From Actinomycetes bacterium (GTDB lineage Bacteria; Actinomycetota; Acidimicrobiia; Acidimicrobiales; RAAP-2), in contig JAJXXB010000213.1 in assembly GCA_021781315.1 (NCBI GenBank), positions 1-13,623 of the forward strand: a stretch of DNA of 13,623 nucleotides, given 5' to 3'. Each line of letters starts with the position of its first letter. Position 1 is the stretch's first letter. The position numbers were made by a program, and so were the translations under genes. Below are positions 8,496-13,623 of the stretch, one piece after another. A model generated the notes under the pieces. The model saw nothing but the letters and a program-made list of their open reading frames with translations. It was not told the origin of the DNA and searched no databases.

Positions 8496-9062
8496 CTAGG
8501 CCTCCCAGCTGACTCGCTTCAGGGTGTTGCGGTCCGTGTGCATCACGACGGTCGGCGACTTCTTGTGCTCGATCACCGTGGTCTCGTCGTAGGAGAAGGT
8601 GTCGCCGTCGATCGTGATCGTCACGTCGAAGCGGGTGGTGTGGGCGATGCGGTCCAGGTACGGGTTCGAGAGGATGCCGTAGATGTTGGACCCCAGAACC
8701 GACTCAAGGCGAAAGGACGTCGCGTCGGGCTCGACGGTGCCGCCGGCGATCAGGGTCTGGGCGCGCGGGATCATGAAGCAGCGCATCACCTGCTTCTCGG
8801 CGGCGTCCCACATCCAGTAGCCGACCTCGGTGTGAAAGGGCAGGTCCTCGCCCTCGCGGTAGATGGCGGTGCGGTAGTCGAGGCCGTAGAGGTGCTGCTC
8901 GCCGTTGTCGACCGGACCGAAGTTCTTGAAGGTGGTCTTCTCGCGGTACGGGGTCTCTTCGATCTTGCCCTCGATGTTGTGGTACGAGACGTCGAGGCCG
9001 TCGTAGCCCGACTCCCAGGTGCCGATGAGTCCGGCGAGCGGTCCCCACTCTTCGAAGGCCAT
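8496..9062 (-). CDS. Nitrobindin-like heme-binding beta-barrel protein
   Basis: 188 residues, cytoplasmic. WGPLAGLIGTWESGYDG (6-22) matches the G-x-W-x-G opening of nitrobindin/THAP4-C/FABP-like barrels. The remainder is strand-rich (YHNIEGKIEETPYREKTTF, FHTEVGYWMWD, TTRFDVTITIDGDTFSYDETT) and ends VVMHTDRNTLKRVSWEA. His175 in that C-terminal strand sits where nitrobindins carry the heme-ligating His, but this alignment is by eye. Nitrobindins bind ferric heme and react with NO or peroxynitrite; some members bind other ligands. The start is ATG 9062 because AAAGGAG lies six bases before it; a longer frame from 9101 lacks this. Forty bases follow the DUF2510 gene and four precede the acyl-CoA dehydrogenase start. 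Confidence 0.72.
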   Translation of the reverse strand: MAFEEWGPLAGLIGTWESGYDGLDVSYHNIEGKIEETPYREKTTFKNFGPVDNGEQHLYGLDYRTAIYREGEDLPFHTEVGYWMWDAAEKQVMRCFMIPRAQTLIAGGTVEPDATSFRLESVLGSNIYGILSNPYLDRIAHTTRFDVTITIDGDTFSYDETTVIEHKKSPTVVMHTDRNTLKRVSWEA

Positions 9063-9099
9063 GTTGATCTCCTTTGCGGGCGCGCCTCGCCCGAGGATC

Positions 9100-9105
9100 A
9101 TTCTA
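9100..9105 (-). promoter_or_regulatory. Possible internal -10 (TAGAAT) before the nitrobindin-like gene
   Basis: Minus-strand TAGAAT includes the stop codon of the DUF2510 gene. It lies about 37 bases before the ATG at 9062 and matches TANNNT well. No -35 is apparent. It could give the nitrobindin-like/acyl-CoA dehydrogenase pair separate expression. Confidence 0.2.
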
Positions 9106-9702
9106 GGACTCGGCGAGTACCGAGCCCGAGGGACTCCTTGCGTCGAGGGCGTCGAGGGCGCCGAGGTGGGTCAGTCCCACGAGCACGGGCGCGATCGCCA
9201 GCCAGGCCTGCGCGTGGGCCTCGGCGACGAACAGGGTCAGAATGATGGCCTCGGCGACGACGCGTCGCGTGGGCCAGCGCCCCTCGAGGGCCTCGCCGAG
9301 CAGTCCCGAGACGAAGAGGACGTTCAACCCCGGCACGAACGCCGCCGGCGTCCAGCGCCCGAGCAGCGCCCGCGCACCGAGCGCGTAGAGGACGCTACCC
9401 AGGGTGAGAAGTCCGATCGCGAGGTCCGAGGCCGCCAGGGCGAACCACGTGGGCGAGGGGTGCGCGGTGCCGGGCCAGTGCGCGAGAATGCTGACGAGCA
9501 GCCCGAGTCCCGCGAAGAGGCTCACTACGCCGTAGCGGCGAAGGTACGCCGGCGCCGAACCGTAGGTCGCCACCGTCACTGGTCGCGCGTCGTAGGAGCG
9601 CGTGGTATCGGACCACTCGGTACCGGTCCACACCCGCCACTGGCGTTCACCACCTGGGTCGGGGTACCAGCCCGGCGGCGCGGGCGACGTCGCGGAAGTC
9701 AT
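9103..9702 (-). CDS. DUF2510 membrane protein
   Basis: 199 residues. The N-terminus PAPPGWYPDPGGERQWRVWTGTEWSDTT (7-34) is the DUF2510 motif, a short Trp-rich module found at the cytoplasmic end of many actinobacterial membrane proteins. After a linker there are hydrophobic segments at about 57-76, 84-112, 118-137, 148-161 and 163-182, so four to five membrane helices. The tail repeats Leu-Asp-Ala (9-base near-repeats at about 9137-9163). Start ATG 9702 has GGGAG nine bases upstream; a longer frame reaching back into the divergent gene is rejected. It heads the minus-strand unit with the nitrobindin-like and acyl-CoA dehydrogenase genes, 40 bases from the next. The function of the membrane part is not recognised. 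Confidence 0.8.
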   Translation of the reverse strand: MTSATSPAPPGWYPDPGGERQWRVWTGTEWSDTTRSYDARPVTVATYGSAPAYLRRYGVVSLFAGLGLLVSILAHWPGTAHPSPTWFALAASDLAIGLLTLGSVLYALGARALLGRWTPAAFVPGLNVLFVSGLLGEALEGRWPTRRVVAEAIILTLFVAEAHAQAWLAIAPVLVGLTHLGALDALDARSPSGSVLAES

Positions 9703-9742
9703 GGCGGTAGTCTCCCATACGAGTAGGGGGAAGGATACGGCG
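9703..9742. promoter_or_regulatory. 40-base divergent intergenic region
   Basis: This region must hold the leaders of the DUF2510 unit (minus) and the aldehyde dehydrogenase (plus). On the plus strand TAGTCT (9708-9713) is a possible -10 and GGGGGAAGGA (9726-9735) a strong ribosome binding site before ATG 9743. On the minus strand TATCCT (9737-9732) is a possible -10 and GGGAG lies before ATG 9702. The two -10 boxes face each other, so polymerases starting there would interfere; no operator repeat is obvious. Confidence 0.35.
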
Positions 9743-11485
9743 ATGACGTACGTGCGAGGCGCGGCGGCGCCCACGTCGGGGGACCAGGACCGCGCACCAC
9801 TGGACACGTCGGTGCTCGACAGCGCGCTCGAACGCGTGGCGGCTTCCGCCACGGCGTGGGCCACCGTGACCCCACGCGAACGTGCCCGCCTGCTCGAGCG
9901 CGTTGTGGCCGACACGATGGCCGTCGCCGAGGAGTGGAACGACGCGGCCTGCGCGGCCAAGGGGCTCGATCCCCAAGGCCCCGACGGCGGCGAGGAGCTC
10001 TTCAGCGGCGTGGGGACGTTCGTTCGCATGGCCCAGGCCCTGCGTCAGTCGATGCTCGACATCGCAGGGTCGGGACGCCCGCGCTACCCCGGTCCCGTCC
10101 ACCACCGACCGGGCGAACGCCTCGCAGTCCAGGTGATGCCGGCCACCGTCTTCGATCGCATCTTGTACGCGGGCGTGACGGCGGAGGTCTGGATGGAGCC
10201 GGGGGTGAGCGAAGACGAGGTGCGCGCGACCCAGGCCGCGGCCTACCGCGATCCGCTGGCCGCCGCCGGCGTCGCCCTCGTCCTCGGCGCCGGCAACGTC
10301 GCCTCGCTCGGACCGCGTGACGTGTTGAGCAAGCTCTTCGCCGACGGCAAGGTCGTCGTCTTGAAGGCGAACCCGGTGAACGACTACCTCGTTCCCTACT
10401 GGGAGCGGGCCATGGCCGCGCTGATCGAGGGCGGGTTCCTCGCCATCGTCTCTGGCGGAGCCGAGATCGGGACCTACCTGACGGGCCACGACCTCGTCGA
10501 GGAGATCCACGTCACGGGAAGCGACAAGACCCACGACGCGATCGTCTTTGGAACCGGCGAGGAGGGCGCGCGGCGCAAGTCCGCGCGCGATCCGCTCATC
10601 ACGAAGCCGGTGACCTGCGAGCTCGGCAACGTCTCACCGGTTGTGATCGTTCCCGGTACGTGGAGTGACGCCGAGATCGCGTACCAGGCGGCCCACGTGG
10701 CGACGATGCTCGTGAACAACGCGGGCTTCAACTGCCTGAGTCCGCGCGTGCTGATCACTCACGCCGGCTGGGCCCAGCGCGAGGCGTTCCTCGCGGCGCT
10801 CGAGGCCACGTTCGCGGCGATCCCCACGCGACGTGCCTACTATCCCGGAGCCCAGGCGCGCTGGGACTCCTTCGTCGCGGCGCACCCCGACGCGCACCAG
10901 ATCGGCGACGCGTCCGGAGAGAACCTTCCCTGGACCCTGGTGCGCGACGTCGACGCGAGTGACACGGCGCACATGTGCCTCAACGTGGAGGCCTTCTGCT
11001 CTCTGACCAGTGAGACCGCGCTGGCGGCCGACTCGCCCGCCCAGTTCGTCGAACGTGCCGTGGACTTCTGCAACGAGGTGGTGTGGGGAACGCTCTCGAT
11101 GACGATCCTGGCCGATCCGCGCACGATGAAGGACCCCGTGACCGGTCCGGCGATCGAACGGGCGGTCGCCGACCTGCGCTACGGCTCCATCGGCGTGAAC
11201 TTGTGGCACGCGATGAGCTTCGCGTTCTCGACCACCACCTGGGGCGCGTACCCGGGACACGACATCACCGACATCCAGTCGGGCACCGGCTTCGTCGGCA
11301 ACGCCTATCTCTTCGCGCGGCCTCAGAAGTCCGTGGTGCGCGGCCCGTTCGTCTCGCGCCCGGCGCCGCCGTGGTTCGCGACCAACGCCCACGGCGGCAC
11401 CGTCATGCGCAAGCTGCTGGCCTTCGAGGCTCGTCCCTCCTGGTCGCGGCTGCCCGGACTGCTGGCCGCCGCGATGCGGCGCTAG
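9743..11485 (+). CDS. Divergent aldehyde dehydrogenase family protein
   Basis: 580 residues, longer than the usual 480-510. The first 130 residues are poorly conserved and helical. The nucleotide-binding part reads LVLGAGNVASLGPRDVLSKLFADGKVVVLKANP (179-211) in place of the usual PWNFP...GNTVVLKP. VTGSDKTHDAI (257-267) replaces FTGS..G. ELGNVSP gives Glu293 and AGFNCLSPRVLI gives Cys331, the expected general base and nucleophile. So it is probably an active NAD(P)-dependent aldehyde or acyl-CoA-linked enzyme, but the GAGNV loop recalls acyl-CoA reductases (LuxC type) as much as classic ALDHs. The start at ATG 9743 follows GGGGGAAGGA. It is divergent from the DUF2510/nitrobindin/acyl-CoA dehydrogenase unit. 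Its stop shares CTAG (11482-11485) with the convergent lipoprotein gene. Substrate unknown. Confidence 0.85.
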   Translation: MTYVRGAAAPTSGDQDRAPLDTSVLDSALERVAASATAWATVTPRERARLLERVVADTMAVAEEWNDAACAAKGLDPQGPDGGEELFSGVGTFVRMAQALRQSMLDIAGSGRPRYPGPVHHRPGERLAVQVMPATVFDRILYAGVTAEVWMEPGVSEDEVRATQAAAYRDPLAAAGVALVLGAGNVASLGPRDVLSKLFADGKVVVLKANPVNDYLVPYWERAMAALIEGGFLAIVSGGAEIGTYLTGHDLVEEIHVTGSDKTHDAIVFGTGEEGARRKSARDPLITKPVTCELGNVSPVVIVPGTWSDAEIAYQAAHVATMLVNNAGFNCLSPRVLITHAGWAQREAFLAALEATFAAIPTRRAYYPGAQARWDSFVAAHPDAHQIGDASGENLPWTLVRDVDASDTAHMCLNVEAFCSLTSETALAADSPAQFVERAVDFCNEVVWGTLSMTILADPRTMKDPVTGPAIERAVADLRYGSIGVNLWHAMSFAFSTTTWGAYPGHDITDIQSGTGFVGNAYLFARPQKSVVRGPFVSRPAPPWFATNAHGGTVMRKLLAFEARPSWSRLPGLLAAAMRR

Positions 11486-12498
11486 TCGGACAGCGCCACC
11501 AGGGTGCTCGCGCCGATCGCGGCGCAGGCGTGGCCCGCGCAGGCCGCACCGATCAGGGGTTCGGGCACGTAGTCGAGGGAGAGGGCGTGAAGGCGCCGCT
11601 CGTACACGCGCGCGAGCGATCCTGACCCGTTCGAGGTTTGGCCCGCCACGACGCAGCGCGTCAGGTTCGAGCAGGCGATCGCGCGCGTCGACGCGGGCAG
11701 TGCGAGAGTCGTCCACGTCGCGCCGAAGTCGCGGCTGCGCACCAGGGCGGCGCCGCCGCCTTGGGCCAGGCCCGCGCAGTGCGCGGACCAGCAGGTGAGG
11801 TCACTGAGAGAGCGCCACGCCCCCGGGACGGCCGACGTGGTCCACGTCGCGCCGGCGTCGTTCGTCGACTCGAGTAGAACGGACGACGCGGTGCGCGCCG
11901 CGACGAGACAGGCGTTGGTCGAACACGCGAGGGCCGTGACGGTCGCGTTCGCCGTCCAGGGCATCGCCACGGGCGTCGTCCACGTCGCGCCCGCGTCGAG
12001 AGTGAAGGCGAGTCGGGCGGCGCCCACGACGCTGGTCGAGTCGACGAGGGCGCACGCGACGTCGCTCGAACACGACAGCGCGCGCACGTCCTGGGCGCCG
12101 GCGGGCGCACTCACCGGGCTGATCGCGCGCGTCGTCGCGTCGTAGCGCCACAGGAACGTCCCCGCGGGCTGCGCGCCGCCGACGAGGCAGGCCGTCGCGG
12201 CGCACGAGATCGCCTCGATGCGCGCGGAAGTAGCCGACGGGGCCGTCAGCGCGCGCCACGGGCCACGGGGTCCGCGGTCCTCGGCGACCGTGGTGAGGCC
12301 GGCGACTCGATTCGACGCGCCGATCGCCAAACAGGTGCCGTCCGTCGTGCAGCCGACGGCGGAGAGCGGCACCTCGATGCTCGCCGAGGGGACGCCGGTG
12401 ACCGGAGGGGCGACCACCGGTGAGGACCCGCAGGCCGACAGGGCCAGCGCGCACGTCACCAGGATCCCGGCCTGGCGGCCCCTCCGCAGAATCCTCAT
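11482..12498 (-). CDS. Lipoprotein with seven Cys-pair repeats, predicted beta-propeller
   Basis: 338 residues from ATG 12498. A second ATG at 12507 is in frame, but GGGGAG ends one base before it, whereas it is ten bases from 12498. The signal peptide ends in the lipobox LSAC with Cys23, so the protein is lipid-anchored outside the membrane. The rest holds seven Cys pairs: 50/56, 99/104, 143/149, 192/197, 236/241, 276/282 and 320/325, at 40-49 residue intervals. Three copies of an Asp-box-like motif (DAGATWTT, DAGATWTT, DFGATWTT) lie near 168, 213 and 256. Period and motifs fit a seven-bladed BNR/sialidase-type propeller with one small disulfide loop per blade. No catalytic residues of sialidases are recognised, so binding or scaffolding is more likely than catalysis. 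It is divergent from the MarP-like gene. Confidence 0.75.
   Translation of the reverse strand: MRILRRGRQAGILVTCALALSACGSSPVVAPPVTGVPSASIEVPLSAVGCTTDGTCLAIGASNRVAGLTTVAEDRGPRGPWRALTAPSATSARIEAISCAATACLVGGAQPAGTFLWRYDATTRAISPVSAPAGAQDVRALSCSSDVACALVDSTSVVGAARLAFTLDAGATWTTPVAMPWTANATVTALACSTNACLVAARTASSVLLESTNDAGATWTTSAVPGAWRSLSDLTCWSAHCAGLAQGGGAALVRSRDFGATWTTLALPASTRAIACSNLTRCVVAGQTSNGSGSLARVYERRLHALSLDYVPEPLIGAACAGHACAAIGASTLVALSD
11708..11991. repeat. Three near-identical 17-base copies inside the lipoprotein gene
   Basis: GTCGTCCACGTCGCGCC occurs at 11708-11724 and 11975-11991, and with one mismatch at 11837-11853. On the minus strand it encodes GATWTT of the Asp-box. Spacings of 129 and 138 bases correspond to one blade each. 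Identity at wobble positions suggests blade duplication or gene conversion rather than only protein-level constraint. Confidence 0.75.
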
Positions 12499-12507
12499 CG
12501 CACTCAT

Positions 12508-12599
12508 TCTCCCCGGGGCGTCGTGGCGTTGCTCGCTGGGACGATGTTACGAGGCGTGGGTAGCGCCGCCGACGCACTCCCAGACCTAGCCTTGACCTC
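12508..12599. promoter_or_regulatory. Divergent promoter region, lipoprotein / MarP-like gene
   Basis: On the minus strand TAACAT (12549-12544) is a TANNNT -10 candidate giving the lipoprotein gene a leader of roughly 30-40 bases with a GGGGAG ribosome site. On the plus strand TAGCCT (12587-12592) ends seven bases before GTG 12600, the arrangement of a leaderless transcript; there is no ribosome binding site before that GTG. -35 elements are not clear for either. Confidence 0.4.
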
Positions 12600-13623
12600 G
12601 TGAGCTGGGTCGACCTCTTCATTCTCGCGGTGATCGCGCTCGCGGGGCTGCGCGGCTGGGTCGCGGGCGCCCTGCGACAGGTCGGCGGTCTGGTCGGATT
12701 CATCGTGGGCTTTCTGCTGGGCGTGCAGTTCGCTCCCGCGCTGGCGACGCGCATCACGCAGTCCGCGTGGCGCCCGGGAATCGCGATCGGTCTCATCCTG
12801 GGGTTCGCCTTCGTGGTCTCCTCGCTCGGACACCTCGGTGGAGCGGCGGTGAGTCGCGCCCTGCACGCGGTCAAGCTCGGGCTCGTCGACCGTCTGGGCG
12901 GCGTCGTGGTCGGCGTGATCGGATCGTTGTTGCTGTGCTGGATGGTGGCGGGGCTCCTCGCCTCGACGGCCTGGGGGTCGCTCGCGGCGGGCATCCAGAA
13001 CTCCGCGGTGCTGAAGTTCCTCGACACGACCCTGCCGCCGGTACCCGCGGTCGAGGCCCGCGTCCAGGCGCTCTTTCGCGGCGTCGACTTTCCCAACGTC
13101 TTCGCGACGCTGATTTCGCCGATGCCGCCGAGCACCGGCCCGGTCACGCTCGGACCCCTTCAGCCGAACCTCGCCCAGCCCACGTCGGTCGTCAAGATTC
13201 TCGCTGGCGGGGGCTGCTCCTTGAACCACGAGGGCACCGGTTTCTTCGTCGCGCCCCACGAGGTCGTCACCAACGCGCACGTGGTCGCCGGTTCGCACGA
13301 GGTGACCGCGGGCGGCTCACTCGCGCGCGTGGTGCTCTTCGACCCGCTTCAGGACCTCGCCGTGTTGCGCGTGCCCGACCTGTCGGAGACCGCGCTCGCC
13401 ATCGACAACCAGGTGCCGGCTCCGGGCACCTCCGCTCGCGTCGTGGGCTTTCCCCTCGACGGCACGCGCACCGGCGCCCCGGCGGTCGTGCGCGGCAACG
13501 TCTCGGGTCAGGCCCGCGACATCTACAACCGTCAGCTCTTCACGCGCACCCTCGAGGTCGTCAGCGTCGACGTCCAGCCGGGCAACTCCGGCAGTCCGCT
13601 CCTCGTGAAGGGTCGCGTTGCGG
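12600..13623 (+). CDS. marP: MarP-like membrane serine protease with CvpA domain (3' truncated)
   Basis: 341 full codons are present; the end lies outside the window. Residues 1-140 form a CvpA-type domain with about four membrane helices (WVDLFILAVIALAGLRGWVAGALRQ at the start, GIAIGLILGFAFVVSSLGHLGG, GVVVGVIGSLLLCWMVAGLL). A linker (about 145-200) leads to a periplasmic trypsin-like domain: GTGFFVAPHEVVTNAHVV with His227, DPLQDLAVLRV with Asp252 and VQPGNSGSPL with Ser330, a complete catalytic triad. Cys206 just before the domain matches the cysteine that in mycobacterial MarP (Rv3671c) forms an activity-controlling disulfide; its partner would be past the window end. MarP is needed for acid and oxidative stress resistance in mycobacteria; the same role here is inference. 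GTG 12600 is probably a leaderless start. Confidence 0.9.
   Translation, partial: MSWVDLFILAVIALAGLRGWVAGALRQVGGLVGFIVGFLLGVQFAPALATRITQSAWRPGIAIGLILGFAFVVSSLGHLGGAAVSRALHAVKLGLVDRLGGVVVGVIGSLLLCWMVAGLLASTAWGSLAAGIQNSAVLKFLDTTLPPVPAVEARVQALFRGVDFPNVFATLISPMPPSTGPVTLGPLQPNLAQPTSVVKILAGGGCSLNHEGTGFFVAPHEVVTNAHVVAGSHEVTAGGSLARVVLFDPLQDLAVLRVPDLSETALAIDNQVPAPGTSARVVGFPLDGTRTGAPAVVRGNVSGQARDIYNRQLFTRTLEVVSVDVQPGNSGSPLLVKGRVA

Noticed and set aside
9137..9163. Tandem 9-base near-repeat (GCGTCGAGG-like)
   Set aside because: Three short imperfect units encoding Leu-Asp-Ala at a protein tail; too short to call a functional repeat.
9703..10029. Upstream extension of the DUF2510 frame
   Set aside because: It lies antisense to the start of the aldehyde dehydrogenase; ATG 9702 has a ribosome site and directly precedes the DUF2510 motif.
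11801..13147. Minus-strand frame spanning the lipoprotein and antisense to the MarP-like gene
   Set aside because: It crosses two well supported genes in the wrong frame; composition is Arg/Pro/Ser-rich without a domain.

Overview
The window is very GC-rich with dense, mostly collinear or back-to-back genes, many GTG/TTG starts and 1-4 base gene overlaps. Family content (bifunctional-PutA-type P5C dehydrogenase, DUF2510 membrane protein, nitrobindin-like protein, MarP-like CvpA/serine protease, TANNNT promoter hexamers placed 6-7 bases before a start codon) points to a high-GC actinomycete. The Cys-paired propeller lipoprotein and the sqdB gene make Acidimicrobiia my best guess, but the clade is an inference.

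Layout: (1) 1-1659, plus: C-terminal part of PutA (aldehyde dehydrogenase half), cut by the window start. (2) 1785-3959, plus: membrane PAS-GGDEF-EAL cyclic-di-GMP enzyme, preceded by a likely leaderless promoter and an 18-residue upstream ORF whose stop overlaps its start codon. (3) 4136-5332, plus: UDP-sulfoquinovose synthase SqdB, without sqdX/sqdD-type partners in view. (4) 5375-7286, plus: a tight four-gene unit: two-helix membrane protein of DUF1003 type, a 44-residue single-helix protein, a DUF3445 (HODM-like heme demethylase family) protein, and a secreted HNH-type protein, the last three joined by overlapping stop/start codons. (5) 9702-7283, minus: DUF2510 membrane protein, nitrobindin-like beta-barrel, acyl-CoA dehydrogenase. 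(6) 9743-11485, plus: divergent aldehyde dehydrogenase, transcribed away from unit 5. (7) 12498-11482, minus: lipoprotein with seven Cys-pair blades. (8) 12600-13623, plus: MarP-like membrane serine protease, cut by the window end.

Both convergent gene pairs (7283-7286 and 11482-11485) share the palindrome CTAG as stop codon of both genes. Themes that may link the genes are carbonyl/acyl oxidation (PutA, ALDH, ACAD), heme or NO chemistry (DUF3445, nitrobindin-like) and envelope biology (SqdB sugar, MarP-like protease, lipoprotein, secreted HNH protein). There is no sign of an insertion sequence, CRISPR array, prophage, tRNA or rRNA. No gene-free stretch reaches 300 bases; the longest is 3960-4135. 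I do not see one obvious new multi-gene system. The best candidates for something undescribed are the 5375-7286 unit and the upstream ORF of the c-di-GMP enzyme.
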